Shown here piece by piece: positions 1 to 11,193 of a DNA stretch of 64,000 bases. The stretch covers positions 3,658,001-3,722,000 of the forward strand of contig NZ_CP163302.1 in the NCBI RefSeq assembly GCF_041022165.1, written 5' to 3'. The notes below the pieces were generated by a model. It saw only the letters and a program-made list of their open reading frames with translations, had not been told where the DNA came from and did not search any database. Each line of letters opens with the position of its first letter. Positions within the stretch are counted from its first letter, which is position 1. The DNA is from Sinomonas sp. P10A9. Lineage in GTDB: Bacteria > Actinomycetota > Actinomycetes > Actinomycetales > Micrococcaceae. A program made the translations under genes and the position numbers.

Positions 1-2207
<2,207 letters not shown>

Positions 2208-2268
2208 AACGTCTCTATCCTTCTCCGTTGAAGTCACAAGGGTGCCCATGGGCCCAGCCGGCCTCAGA

Positions 2269-3051
2269 CTAGCGGACGATCAAGACATCCAGGATTCGGG
2301 GGCCGTGGACGCCCTCGACGCGCTCGAGTTCGATGTCACTCGTTGCGCTCGGCCCCGAGATGAGGGTGAGCGGGCGCGTGATGTCGAGCCGCGCGAACCC
2401 CTCGGGAACGAGCCCCACGATCGTCTCGACCGGGACCACGCACACGTGGTGGTCTGGCACGAGCGAGATCGCACGCCGCCCCTGGTCCGGCGACCCGTCG
2501 AGGATGATCGTGCCGGTCTCGGCGACGCTCACCGCGGAACTCGTCACGACCGCGTCGAGCGCATCGAGGCGGTCGACGCCGAGCGGGGCCTCCCGCGAAT
2601 CCGTCACCGCGTGCTCGGCGAGACTCGAGTGCAGCCACTCGCTGGGAAGCCCGGCGGGCGCGACGAAGGTCTTCCCGTCAAGCCGCACCCTGATGGCCTC
2701 CACGAGGCCGTCCCGGCCCACGATCTCGACGCTCGCCTTGTAGTCCTCGAGGCGATCGACCAGCAGGGCGACGAGCTCGTCCTGGGCGAGCCCCGACGTC
2801 GTGCGATACGGCCGGGTGACTTCGCCGCTACCCGGGGTGACCTCAGCCCCACCAGAGGTGACCTCGCCGCCACCCGGGGTGACCTCAGCACCACCAGAGG
2901 TGACCTCGCCGCCACCCGGGGTGACCTCAGCACCACCAGAGGTGACCTCAGCACCACCAGAGGTGACCTCGGCGGCACTAGGGGTGACCTCGGCGGGGGC
3001 GGTGCCCAGTGCCGCGTGGATCCTGGCCAGGATGTCGTCGCGCGCGCTCAC
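2269..3051 (-). CDS. lutC: Lactate utilization protein C (LUD domain) with heptad-repeat insertion
   Basis: Third subunit of the LutABC L-lactate oxidation complex. The protein has 260 residues with a GTG start at 3049-3051 that overlaps the lutB stop (GTGA). The N-terminus ([10 protein letters not shown]) and the C-terminal LUD core, ending in ILDVLIVR, match LutC/YkgG proteins. Between them, at about residues 20-82, are nine consecutive seven-residue units of the form (A/G)EVT(S/P)G(G/A), encoded by 21-bp DNA repeats at about 2806-2994. LutC proteins are usually shorter and lack this block, so it is a local expansion of a linker. Its position, away from the LUD core, suggests the protein is still functional (inference). 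Confidence 0.9.
   Translation of the reverse strand: MSARDDILARIHAALGTAPAEVTPSAAEVTSGGAEVTSGGAEVTPGGGEVTSGGAEVTPGGGEVTSGGAEVTPGSGEVTRPYRTTSGLAQDELVALLVDRLEDYKASVEIVGRDGLVEAIRVRLDGKTFVAPAGLPSEWLHSSLAEHAVTDSREAPLGVDRLDALDAVVTSSAVSVAETGTIILDGSPDQGRRAISLVPDHHVCVVPVETIVGLVPEGFARLDITRPLTLISGPSATSDIELERVEGVHGPRILDVLIVR
2806..2994 (-). repeat. 21-bp tandem repeat array inside lutC
   Basis: Nine imperfect 21-bp units, each starting with GGTGACCTC on the plus strand, alternate in two flavours (GCCGCCACCCGG and AGCACCACCAGA). The array stays in frame and encodes heptads with EVT at the same place. Because the unit length is a multiple of three, copy-number change would not disrupt lutC. Confidence 0.9.
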
Positions 3052-4610
3052 TTGCTCTCCCCTTCGGTTGCTGGGCGATCCGTTGCCGGCCGACTGCCGT
3101 CTCGCTTCTTCCATTGCTGCCGGAACGACTCCGCGGGCGGGGCGGGGATGTCGCGGCTCTGCGTCCAGCCGGCACCGATGCCGGGCAGCTTTGAGATGAC
3201 CCCATAGCGCCCGGCGGCGGCCTTCCCCAGCGGGAGGCCGCGTTCGAGCAGGCCCATGCGCGCGCCGTCGGACATCGCCCAGGACGCGCCGGTCATGGCG
3301 AGGTCGAACTGCGAGGGCAGGCGCCGCGCACCAGGCTTGGACCGCCGTTCCTCGACGTCCTCGCCGCGCAGGTGCACGAGGATCTCGGGGATGTTGATCT
3401 TCACCGGGCAGGCGTCGAAGCACGCCCCGCACAGCGAGGACGCGTACGGCAGGGACTTGTTCTCCTCGGCCTCGATGCCGGTGAGCAGCGGGGACAGGAT
3501 CGCTCCGATCGGACCGGGGTACGTGGACCCGTAGGCGTGGCCGCCGGCCCTCTCGTACACGGGACACACGTTCATGCATGCCGAGCAGCGGATGCAGTGC
3601 AGCGCGGAGCGCCCGTGGCGGTCCGCGAGCGCCCGGGTGCGGCCGTTGTCGAGGATCACCACGTGGACGTTCTGTGGGCCGTCGCCAGGGGTCACCCCGG
3701 TCCACAACGACGTGTAGGGGTTCATGCGCTCCCCGGTAGAGGACCGCGGCAGCAGCTGCATGAACACGCCCAGGTCCTCAGCGCGCGGCAGGACCTTCTC
3801 GATGCCCATGACGGTGATGAGGGTCTCTGGCAGCGTAAGGCACATGCGCCCGTTGCCCTCGGACTCGACGACGCCGAGGGTACCGGTCTCCGCGATGCCG
3901 AAGTTGGCACCGGAGATCGCGACGCGGGCGGAGAGGAACTTGGCACGCAGGTGCGCGCGGGCGGCCATCGCGAGGCGGCGCGGCTCATCGGTCAGATCCG
4001 GGTCGACGCCGGGCATCTCCCGCAGGAAGATGTCCCGGATCTCGGTGCGGTTCTTGTGGATCGCGGGAACCAGGATGTGGCTCGGCTTGTCGTGGCCGAG
4101 CTGGACGATGAGCTCCGCGAGGTCCGTCTCGAACGCCGCGATTCCACGCTCCTCGAGGTATTCGTTGAGCCCGATCTCCTGCGTGGCCATGGACTTGACC
4201 TTGACCACCTCGGTGGCCCCACTGTTCTCGTCCGGACCTGTCTCGTCCGGACCCGCGGCCCGGATCAGCTCCTCCACGATCCGGTTCGCCTCGGCCGCGT
4301 CCCTGGCCCAGTGGACCGTCCCGCCGCGCGCCGTGAACTGCTCCTCGAACTGCGCGAGCAGCTCGGGCAGGCGTTCCATGGCCTCGGTCTTGATCGCGGA
4401 GCCCGCGTCCCGCAGGGCCTCCCAGTCGGGCAGCTCGGAGACGACCTTGAGCCGCTTGTCCCGGATCGTGTGGGTCGCGTGGGTGAGGTTCCGGCGCTGC
4501 TGGGCGTTGCCGAGCTCGCGCTTCGCATACTTCGGGAACGGCTCAAGCTCGGAGATGTTGCCGAAGCCGCGGGGAGGAACGGCAGGGATTCCAAGGCTGA
4601 CGGCGGTCAT
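3048..4610 (-). CDS. lutB: Lactate utilization iron-sulfur protein LutB
   Basis: Electron-transfer Fe-S subunit of the LutABC L-lactate dehydrogenase complex, 520 residues. An N-terminal LUD domain is followed by two ferredoxin-type clusters: CIRCSACMNVCP at about residue 335 and CGACFDACP at about 390. A short LutB C-terminal region ends the protein. The length is slightly above the usual 470-490. The ATG overlaps the lutA stop by ATGA and the gene's own stop overlaps the lutC start, so the three genes are translationally coupled. Confidence 0.95.
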   Translation of the reverse strand: MTAVSLGIPAVPPRGFGNISELEPFPKYAKRELGNAQQRRNLTHATHTIRDKRLKVVSELPDWEALRDAGSAIKTEAMERLPELLAQFEEQFTARGGTVHWARDAAEANRIVEELIRAAGPDETGPDENSGATEVVKVKSMATQEIGLNEYLEERGIAAFETDLAELIVQLGHDKPSHILVPAIHKNRTEIRDIFLREMPGVDPDLTDEPRRLAMAARAHLRAKFLSARVAISGANFGIAETGTLGVVESEGNGRMCLTLPETLITVMGIEKVLPRAEDLGVFMQLLPRSSTGERMNPYTSLWTGVTPGDGPQNVHVVILDNGRTRALADRHGRSALHCIRCSACMNVCPVYERAGGHAYGSTYPGPIGAILSPLLTGIEAEENKSLPYASSLCGACFDACPVKINIPEILVHLRGEDVEERRSKPGARRLPSQFDLAMTGASWAMSDGARMGLLERGLPLGKAAAGRYGVISKLPGIGAGWTQSRDIPAPPAESFRQQWKKRDGSRPATDRPATEGESK

Positions 4611-5464
4611 CGCGCACCTCCAGGGGTACCGGCGAGGGCAAGCTCACCGTCGAACATGAGAGGGCTTTCGCGCGTCGAGGCGAGCACCTCCGCGAGGTGG
4701 ACGGTCCGCACGGGGCGACCGGACGGCGTCGTGCGCCTCTCGCGGGAGAGGCCGCCGCCGATGTGCATGAGGCAGCTCGCGTCGCCGCCCGCGCAGGCCC
4801 CGGCTCCGGTGCCGCAGATGTTGGCGACCTTGTCCGCGAGCATCGCCGAGGAGACGTCCGCATTCTTGATCGAGAACGTGCCGCCGAACCCGCAGCATTG
4901 GTCAGCATCGGGGAGGTCGAGCACGTCGAGCCCCTCAACCGAGGCGAGCAGGCCGCGCTGGCGGTCGCCGAGGTGGAGCAGGCGCATGCCGTGGCAGGAC
5001 GGGTGGTACGTGATGGTGCCGGGGAGGTAGGAGCCGAGCTGGGCGGCCGCGTCGGTGACGCCGAGGACGTCCGTGAGGAGCTGGGCGAGCTCGTACGTGC
5101 GGGCGCCCACGGCGTCGGCACGGCGCGCAAGGGTGGAGTCGGCGCCCTTCATGCCGTGCTCCACCGCCCAATCCGCGACCATGGCGTGCTGGTGCTTGAC
5201 CGAAGCGACGCACGACCCGGAGGGCGCCACCGCGACGTCGAATTCCCCGGAGTCGAAGCCAGCCTCGAACGTGCGGACGTGGTTCTCGACGACGGGCAGC
5301 GCCTCGCGCAGGTAGCCCGAGTTGACGTGCATCTGGCCGCAGCAGGCCTGACCGGCAGGGAACACGACCTCGTGTCCGAGCCGCTCCAGGATCTCCACCG
5401 TGGCCTGCGCGACGCGCGGATACATGGCGTCGACGATGCAGGTCGCGAAGAGCGCGATCTTCAT
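4607..5464 (-). CDS. lutA: Lactate utilization protein A (CCG-domain Fe-S protein)
   Basis: First gene of the L-lactate oxidation operon, 285 residues, start MKIALFATCIV at 5462-5464. It has the cysteine-rich CCG domain twice: GQACCGQMH at about residue 40, and HPSCHGMR plus CCGFGGTF at about residues 154 and 188. This is the heterodisulfide-reductase-like fold typical of LutA/YkgE. It is somewhat longer than the usual 240-residue LutA, with extra length in the middle and at the C-terminus. A TGGTCTGACCA palindrome lies 45 bp upstream. A longer reading from 5551 is possible, but it would run through that operator, so the 5464 start is preferred. Confidence 0.94.
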   Translation of the reverse strand: MKIALFATCIVDAMYPRVAQATVEILERLGHEVVFPAGQACCGQMHVNSGYLREALPVVENHVRTFEAGFDSGEFDVAVAPSGSCVASVKHQHAMVADWAVEHGMKGADSTLARRADAVGARTYELAQLLTDVLGVTDAAAQLGSYLPGTITYHPSCHGMRLLHLGDRQRGLLASVEGLDVLDLPDADQCCGFGGTFSIKNADVSSAMLADKVANICGTGAGACAGGDASCLMHIGGGLSRERRTTPSGRPVRTVHLAEVLASTRESPLMFDGELALAGTPGGAR

Positions 5465-5508
5465 GGTGTCCTCTCTCGGCCCGGACGCGGATGCGTCGCT
5501 GGCCCATG

Positions 5509-5519
5509 TGGTCTGACCA
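5509..5519. promoter_or_regulatory. GntR/FadR-type operator upstream of lutA
   Basis: The perfect palindrome TGGTC-T-GACCA lies between lutA and the upstream dehydrogenase. The core equals sites at 8531-8541 and 8594-8604, and it fits the TGGT-N3-ACCA type bound by FadR-subfamily GntR regulators. The FadR-like gene at 10452 is the obvious candidate to bind it. Confidence 0.85.
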
Positions 5520-5584
5520 TAGCATAGCAATGTGCGGGTGATCACACCCACACTATGGTTCGGGAGGGCGGCGCGCCCACCGCG

Positions 5585-8494
5585 TCAGGGGCGCGTCGCC
5601 TCGGCGAGCAACTCCAGGATGTGCCGGTACGGGCGCCCGGTAGCCCGGGTCAGGCCGATCTCGCACGTCCGGTTCGACGACGCGTACTCGGCGAAGCGCC
5701 CGCCACGCTCGCGCTCGGCCTCCGCGAGGCCGCCCGCCTCGGGGGCCGTAGCCGAGGCCGTAAGCTCGGGGTGCAGAAGGCCGCGGTCCCCCGCGAAGCC
5801 GCAGCAGCCGGCCTCGAGCGGAGTGAAGACCTCGTCCGCGATGTGCCCGGCGATCGCGGCGAGCCGCGGCGTGGTCCCGGCGATGGTGCCCGAGCAGGTG
5901 GGGTGGAGCGCCACGGACGGGATCTGGCGGCGCACCGGCAGCCGCGGCAGGAGGCCCGCGGCGAACTCGATCGCGTCCACGACCCGCAGCCCGGAGCCCT
6001 CGGCGGCCGAGCGGAGCATGATCGCGAGGCCCTCGGCGCACGAGGAGGCGTCGACCACGATCGGCAGGCGCCCGCCCTCGGTCGCCTCGAGAAGCGCAGG
6101 TACCACGATCGAGCGCATGTGCTCCCAGCCCGACGTCATGCCCTTGGACTTCCACGGCGTCCCGCAGCACATCGAGCCGACGCCCTCGGGGGTGCGCAGC
6201 CGCACCCCCGCCCGGTCGCATACGTCAAGGAACGCGCCGGTGGCGCCGCCGGGGTGGCCACCCTCCTCGGGTCCGAACATCGTGCCGATGCACGCCGAGA
6301 AGAGCACGGCCTCCGCGGCGTCGTCGCGCCGCCGGGGACGCGCGACGCCGCCGCCCGGCAGGCCGCCGTCGTACATCGGGATCTCTTCGCCGAGCAGCTT
6401 CCGCGCGACGCGCGTGACCCCCTCGAGGGGGGCGGACGGGAGGGCCTTCGCGGAACTCAGCGCCGCTCCCCCGACGCGCGACGCCGCGCCCCACGCGTGC
6501 GCCGCGGCGTTCCATGCCGCGGACTCGACCCGGCCGGCGTCCTCAGCGCGCAGGCGGCGGACGAAGTCGCCGGTATTGATGCCCACGGGGCACGCCGTGC
6601 CGCACATGCCGTCGACGGCGCACGTGGAGACACCGCTGTAGTCGTAACCGTCGAGGATCTGCCGCGCGAGCTCCTCGTTGCCCTCGGCGCGGGCCTGCTC
6701 GGCGTCGCGGCGGAGCGTGATGCGCTGGCGCGGGGTGAGGGTGAGCGAGCGGGACGGGCACACTGGCTCGCAGTACCCGCACTCGACGCAGCGGTCCACT
6801 TCCTCCTCGACCGTGGGCGTGACCTTGAGGTCAGCCAGGTACGAGCGGGGGTCGTCGGAGAGGACGGCGCCCGGGTTGAGGATGCCGCGCGGGTCTGCGA
6901 GGCGCTTGACCTCCTTCATGACCTCGTACAGCTCGTCGCCGTACTGGCGGCGCACGTACGGGGCCATGATGCGGCCGGTACCGTGCTCGGCCTTGAGGGT
7001 CCCGCCGGCGCCGAGCACGAGATCGACGAGGTCCTCGGTGAAGTCCTCGTACCTGCTCGTGTCACCGGTGGAGAAGTCCTCGTTGAGCATGAAGTGGAGG
7101 TTGCCGTCCTTGGCGTGGCCGAAGATCACCGGGTCGCGGTAGCCGTGGTCGGCCAGGAGCCCCGCGAGGTCGTGGCAGGTGCCTGCGAGGGCCGAGACTG
7201 GAACAGCGATGTCCTCGAGGAGCTGGCTCGTGCCGGACGGGCGCGCGCTCGCCACGGTCGAGTAGAGGCCCTTGCGGACCTTCCACAGGGCGGCGCGCTC
7301 GCGGGCGTCCCGCGTCATGGCGACGGGCCGGGCGAGCCCGAGGCCCGCGAACAGCCGCGTGGCGGCGCTGGCCCGGTCCGCCAGTTCCTCGGGACTCGAG
7401 GCGGCGAACTCGACGAGCAGCCCCGCCGGGTCGGAGAGGTCCAGAGTCCGGATCTCCTCGGGGCAGTCGGAGAGGCGCGAGGAAACCCGCAGGGACACGG
7501 CATCCATGAGCTCCGCGGTGTCCGCGCCGGCTGCGACGAGCTCCGGGATCGCCGCAGCGGCGGCGCCCACGCCGGGGAAGACGAGGAGGCCGGTGGCGAT
7601 GTGGGGCTTGACCTCGACCGTGTCGAACACGGCCTCCGCCACGAACGCGAGCGTGCCCTCGGAACCGATCACGAGGTGAACGAAGATGTCGAGAGGGTCC
7701 TCGAAGTCCAGGAACGCGTTGAGCCCGTAGCCCATGGTGTTCTTCATCGAGAACTGGCGGCGGATCCGCGCGACCGAGTCCGTCGAGGCGAGGATCCGCT
7801 GCCGCAGCCGTGCGAGGCCCTCGTGGAGGGCGGGCTCGCGGCTGGCGAATTCGGACGACGCCGCAGGGTCGCCGGAGTCGATCACGGTCCCCGAGGGCAG
7901 GACGAACCGCATGGACCTCAGGGTCCGGTACGTGTTGGCCTCGGTGCCGCAGTGCATGCCGGAGGAGTTGTTGGCCACGACGCCGCCGATCGTGCACGCG
8001 ATCTCGCTCGCCGGGTCCGGCCCGAGCGCGCGGTGGTGCCGGGCGAGGCGCGCGTTGACGGCGCGGACCGTCACGCCCGGCTGGACGCGCACAGACGCGC
8101 CGCCGTCGAGCACCTCGAGGCCGGAGAAGTTGCGGCGCGTGTCTGCGAGGACCCCCGCCGTGATCGCCTGGCCGGACAGGCTCGTGCCTCCGGAGCGGAA
8201 GGTCACGGGGGTTTCGTGCCGCGCGCAGGCGGCGAGGAGGGTCGCAACGTCCCGGTCCGTGCGCGGGGCGGCGACGACCCTCGGGACGAGCAGGTAGTGC
8301 GAGGCATCATGGGCCTTCGCGTGCAGGTCGAGGGGCCGCGTCGTCACGGCCTCGGCGCCGAGGGCCGCCGCGAGCTCGGCGGCGAGCGTCTGCGTACCGG
8401 TGCCCGCGGCCTCCGCTGCGGCCGCCGCGGAAGGTGCCGCGGAAGGTGCCGCCGTCTCGCGGAGGTGAGCGCTCGTCGTCGTGCGCAGCTTCAT
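5585..8494 (-). CDS. FAD/Fe-S D-lactate dehydrogenase (Dld-II/GlcD-YdiJ type)
   Basis: Membrane-associated quinone-dependent oxidation of D-lactate to pyruvate is the likely reaction. The protein has 969 residues, start MKLRTTTSAHL at 8492-8494, with GGAAGGACTT just upstream. Domains in order: FAD-binding (PCMH type) with GGTSLSGQA at about residue 105; FAD-linked oxidase C-terminal domain; two 4Fe-4S motifs (CVECGYCEPVCP about 566, CAVDGMCGTACP about 622); then CCG motifs (CCGTPW about 771, CCGFAG about 895). Fusion of dehydrogenase and Fe-S modules is characteristic of this class. Related 2-hydroxyacid oxidases exist, so glycolate or 2-hydroxyglutarate cannot be excluded, but the lut genes and lactate permease on either side favour lactate. 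Confidence 0.85.
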   Translation of the reverse strand: MKLRTTTSAHLRETAAPSAAPSAAAAAEAAGTGTQTLAAELAAALGAEAVTTRPLDLHAKAHDASHYLLVPRVVAAPRTDRDVATLLAACARHETPVTFRSGGTSLSGQAITAGVLADTRRNFSGLEVLDGGASVRVQPGVTVRAVNARLARHHRALGPDPASEIACTIGGVVANNSSGMHCGTEANTYRTLRSMRFVLPSGTVIDSGDPAASSEFASREPALHEGLARLRQRILASTDSVARIRRQFSMKNTMGYGLNAFLDFEDPLDIFVHLVIGSEGTLAFVAEAVFDTVEVKPHIATGLLVFPGVGAAAAAIPELVAAGADTAELMDAVSLRVSSRLSDCPEEIRTLDLSDPAGLLVEFAASSPEELADRASAATRLFAGLGLARPVAMTRDARERAALWKVRKGLYSTVASARPSGTSQLLEDIAVPVSALAGTCHDLAGLLADHGYRDPVIFGHAKDGNLHFMLNEDFSTGDTSRYEDFTEDLVDLVLGAGGTLKAEHGTGRIMAPYVRRQYGDELYEVMKEVKRLADPRGILNPGAVLSDDPRSYLADLKVTPTVEEEVDRCVECGYCEPVCPSRSLTLTPRQRITLRRDAEQARAEGNEELARQILDGYDYSGVSTCAVDGMCGTACPVGINTGDFVRRLRAEDAGRVESAAWNAAAHAWGAASRVGGAALSSAKALPSAPLEGVTRVARKLLGEEIPMYDGGLPGGGVARPRRRDDAAEAVLFSACIGTMFGPEEGGHPGGATGAFLDVCDRAGVRLRTPEGVGSMCCGTPWKSKGMTSGWEHMRSIVVPALLEATEGGRLPIVVDASSCAEGLAIMLRSAAEGSGLRVVDAIEFAAGLLPRLPVRRQIPSVALHPTCSGTIAGTTPRLAAIAGHIADEVFTPLEAGCCGFAGDRGLLHPELTASATAPEAGGLAEAERERGGRFAEYASSNRTCEIGLTRATGRPYRHILELLAEATRP

Positions 8495-8530
8495 GGGAAG
8501 TCCTTCCGGGCAGACAAATTGAAGGGTATG

Positions 8531-8541
8531 TGGTCGGACCA
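8531..8541. promoter_or_regulatory. GntR/FadR-type operator (dehydrogenase side)
   Basis: Palindrome TGGTC-G-GACCA inside a slightly larger symmetrical context (TATG...CATA), 36 bp upstream of the leftward D-lactate dehydrogenase start. Same core as at 5509 and 8594. Confidence 0.85.
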
Positions 8542-8593
8542 TATCAGCACGTGTGCCCCTTGTCACAACCCCGGGGATGTGTGCTAGATTACG

Positions 8594-8618
8594 TGGTCGG
8601 ACCACGATGGTCCTACCA
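8594..8618. promoter_or_regulatory. Tandem operator upstream of lactate permease
   Basis: Two adjacent sites, TGGTCGGACCA (8594-8604) and TGGTCCTACCA (8608-8618), the second with one mismatched arm position. They lie about 50 bp before the permease ATG and just after the -10-like string TAGATT, where a bound repressor would block transcription. Confidence 0.8.
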
Positions 8619-8666
8619 CATCGGCGCCGGGTTGCCCCCGGTCTCCACCTCCCCACAGGAGTCCGC

Positions 8667-10349
8667 ATGACCTTCACCCCCGTGACCGACCCGGTGGCCG
8701 GCAGCGTCGCCGTCTCCGCCCTGATCGGGCTCATCCCCCTTGTGACCTTCTTCGTGCTGCTCGCCGTCGTGCGCACCAAGGCCCATGTGGCCGGCGCCTT
8801 CGCTTTGCTCGCGGCCCTCGTCGTCGCGACCCTCGCTTACCACATGCCGATCGGGCTCGCGGCCCTCGCGGCAACGCAGGGCGGCATCTTCGGGGCCTTC
8901 CCTGTGTTCTGGATCGTCCTCACGGCTGTGTGGCTCTACCAGGTCACGGTCCTGAGCGGTCGGTTCGAGGACCTCAGGCGCATCTTCGACCGCCTCGGCG
9001 GCGGGGACCTGCGCATCCAGGCCATCCTCATCGCCTTCTGCTTCGGCGGCCTCATGGAGGCGCTCGCGGGCTTCGGCGCACCCGTGGCCATCACCGCAAC
9101 CATGCTCATGGCCATCGGCCTCAAGCCCCTGCGCGCCGCGGCGACCGTACTCGTGGCCAACACCGCGCCGGTGGCCTTCGGGGCGATCGCCATTCCGATC
9201 ACCACGGCGGGCGCGCTCACCGGCATCCCCGCCGAGCACATCGGCGCGATCGTCGGCCGGCAGACACCCCTCCTCGCGTTCCTCGTGCCGCTCCTGCTGC
9301 TGCTCATCGTTGACGGCGTCCGGGGCCTCCGCGACGCGTGGGCGCCCGCACTCGTGACCGGCGTCGCGTTCGGCCTCGCACAGTTCCTGTGCTCGAACTA
9401 CTTCTCCTACGAGCTCACCGACGTGGTGGCCTCACTCTTCGGCCTCGGTGTCGCCATTGCCTTCCTTCGAGTGTGGAAGCCCCGCGGGGCCGATGCGGCC
9501 CGGGCGCGACTCGGCATCGCCGCGCCGTCCGCCGTCGGGCCGGGCGCTGCCGCCCAGAGCCTGACCGGCCAGCGCGTGTGGCTCGCACTGTTCCCGTACG
9601 TGCTGGTCATCGTTGTGTTCGCAGTGTCGAAGCTGTGGCGGCTCGGCATCGACATCCCCGCAGCCCTCGCCGCAACGGACGTCAAGGTCAACTGGCCGAT
9701 CCTCCACGACGCCCTCCTCGGTGCGAACGGAAAGCCCGTTTCCTCGACCGTCTACAACTTCCAGTGGCTCTCCGGTCCCGGCACCCTGCTGCTCATCTCG
9801 GGCCTGATCATCGCCCTCGTCTACTCGAAGTACGACGGCGACGGGCGCTTCAGCCTCAAGGTCTCCGACGCGATCGCCGAGCTGTGGCGGACGCTGGTCA
9901 AGATGCGGTTCGCGGCCCTGACGATCATCCTCGTGCTGGCGGTCGCGTACGTGATGAACCTCTCGGGTCAAACGGTCGCGATCGGCACGTGGCTCGCCGG
10001 CACCGGTGCGGCGTTCGCGTTCCTGTCCCCGATCCTCGGGTGGATCGGCACGGCCGTGACCGGATCCGACACGTCCGCCAACGCGCTCTTCGCCAAACTG
10101 CAGCAGACTGCCGGGCACGCCGCGGGCATCGACCCGTCGCTGCTCGTCGCTGCCAACACGTCCGGCGGCGTGGTGGGGAAGCTCATCAGCCCCCAGAACC
10201 TCGCGATCGCGGCGACCTCGGTGGGCATGGACGGCCAGGAGTCGGTCATCCTGCGCAAGGTCGTGTGGTGGAGCGTGGGCATGCTGCTGGTGCTGTGCAC
10301 CCTCGTATACCTCCAGTCCACGCCGGTCCTCGGATGGATGCTCCCGTAG
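8667..10349 (+). CDS. lldP: L-lactate permease (LctP family)
   Basis: Proton-coupled lactate (and possibly glycolate) importer in the cytoplasmic membrane, 560 residues with about 12-14 membrane segments. The ATG at 8667 follows CACAGGAG. The family-specific stretch FGGLMEALAGFGAPVAI is present, as are SDTSANALFAKLQ and a conserved C-terminal SPQNLAIAAT. It is transcribed divergently from the D-lactate dehydrogenase, sharing the operators in between, and is followed by a hairpin and its likely regulator. Confidence 0.95.
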   Translation: MTFTPVTDPVAGSVAVSALIGLIPLVTFFVLLAVVRTKAHVAGAFALLAALVVATLAYHMPIGLAALAATQGGIFGAFPVFWIVLTAVWLYQVTVLSGRFEDLRRIFDRLGGGDLRIQAILIAFCFGGLMEALAGFGAPVAITATMLMAIGLKPLRAAATVLVANTAPVAFGAIAIPITTAGALTGIPAEHIGAIVGRQTPLLAFLVPLLLLLIVDGVRGLRDAWAPALVTGVAFGLAQFLCSNYFSYELTDVVASLFGLGVAIAFLRVWKPRGADAARARLGIAAPSAVGPGAAAQSLTGQRVWLALFPYVLVIVVFAVSKLWRLGIDIPAALAATDVKVNWPILHDALLGANGKPVSSTVYNFQWLSGPGTLLLISGLIIALVYSKYDGDGRFSLKVSDAIAELWRTLVKMRFAALTIILVLAVAYVMNLSGQTVAIGTWLAGTGAAFAFLSPILGWIGTAVTGSDTSANALFAKLQQTAGHAAGIDPSLLVAANTSGGVVGKLISPQNLAIAATSVGMDGQESVILRKVVWWSVGMLLVLCTLVYLQSTPVLGWMLP

Positions 10350-10369
10350 CCCGTCCCGCACGGCGGCGA

Positions 10370-10407
10370 GCCCTCGCTCCGGTGCCCCGCGCTCCCGGGG
10401 CGAGGGC
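10370..10407 (+). terminator. Hairpin after lactate permease
   Basis: Inverted repeat GCCCTCGC / GCGAGGGC with a GC-rich loop, 20 bp past the permease stop and before the regulator start. There is no T-run, as is common in actinobacteria. It may only partly separate the regulator from the permease transcript. Confidence 0.5.
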
Positions 10408-10451
10408 CGGCGTCGTGCGTGACGGCACCCCGTTTACGGCAGGATGGACCC

Positions 10452-11156
10452 ATGTCTGAATCCGCGACCGGCCGCGCGCATGACGCGGTGCTGCGCCACA
10501 TCGAGGGAAGCCTCCGCTCCGGCGAGCTCAAGCTCGGCGACCGGCTGCCGGGCGAGCGTGCCCTCGCCGAGCAGTTCGGCATCTCGCGCGCGTCCGTGCG
10601 GGACGCGATCCGCTCCCTCGAGGTCATGGGCGTAGTCCGGTCCGCGACCGGCTCGGGGCCGAATTCGGGGACGATCGTGGTCTCGGACCCCTCTTCGGCG
10701 CTCGGTGTGGCGCTGCGGATGCACGTCGCGAGCCACCACCTGCCCGTCAAGGACGTGGTCGAGGCGCGCATCATGATGGAGACGTGGTCCCTCGGGCGCG
10801 CGGCCTCCGCGCCGTGGACGCCCGAGCAGCTCGACGACGCGCGCCGCCTCCTCGACGCGATGGACGACGACGCGCTGCCCTCCGAGATCTTCACGCTCCT
10901 CGACTCGCAGTTCCACGTGGCCCTGAGCACCCTCGCGGGCAACGTGGTGGTGAGCACCATGATGGAGTCAATGCGCGAGGCCATCCGCGGCTACATAGAC
11001 GACGCCGTAACTCGCCGCGGCGGCTGGGATCAGGCCGTCACCGTGCTCCGGAGCCACCACCACGCGATCTTCGACGCCGTCGAGGCGCGCGACGGCGAGC
11101 TCGCGGCCCGCCTGGTGCGCGAGCACATCGAGTGGTTCTACGCCCAGAGCGTCTGA
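10452..11156 (+). CDS. GntR/FadR-family regulator of the lactate genes
   Basis: DNA-binding repressor of 234 residues. The N-terminal winged helix has the sequence SRASVRDAIRSLEVMG at about 46-61, and a C-terminal FCD effector domain of alpha-helices contains the family's metal- and ligand-binding His residues (FHVAL, HHHAI). The ATG at 10452 is preceded by AGGA; a GTG 33 bp upstream is an alternative. Its position beside the lactate permease and the four TGGTCNGACCA sites make it the likely LldR-type regulator, presumably released by lactate (inference from FadR-family lactate regulators). Confidence 0.88.
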   Translation: MSESATGRAHDAVLRHIEGSLRSGELKLGDRLPGERALAEQFGISRASVRDAIRSLEVMGVVRSATGSGPNSGTIVVSDPSSALGVALRMHVASHHLPVKDVVEARIMMETWSLGRAASAPWTPEQLDDARRLLDAMDDDALPSEIFTLLDSQFHVALSTLAGNVVVSTMMESMREAIRGYIDDAVTRRGGWDQAVTVLRSHHHAIFDAVEARDGELAARLVREHIEWFYAQSV

Positions 11157-11193
11157 GCGGCCGGGCGTGCGGTCCGGAGCAGACCTGCGAGCG

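Noticed and set aside
2806..2994. CRISPR array
   Set aside because: Repeats are 21 bp, contiguous without spacers, and in frame with lutC.
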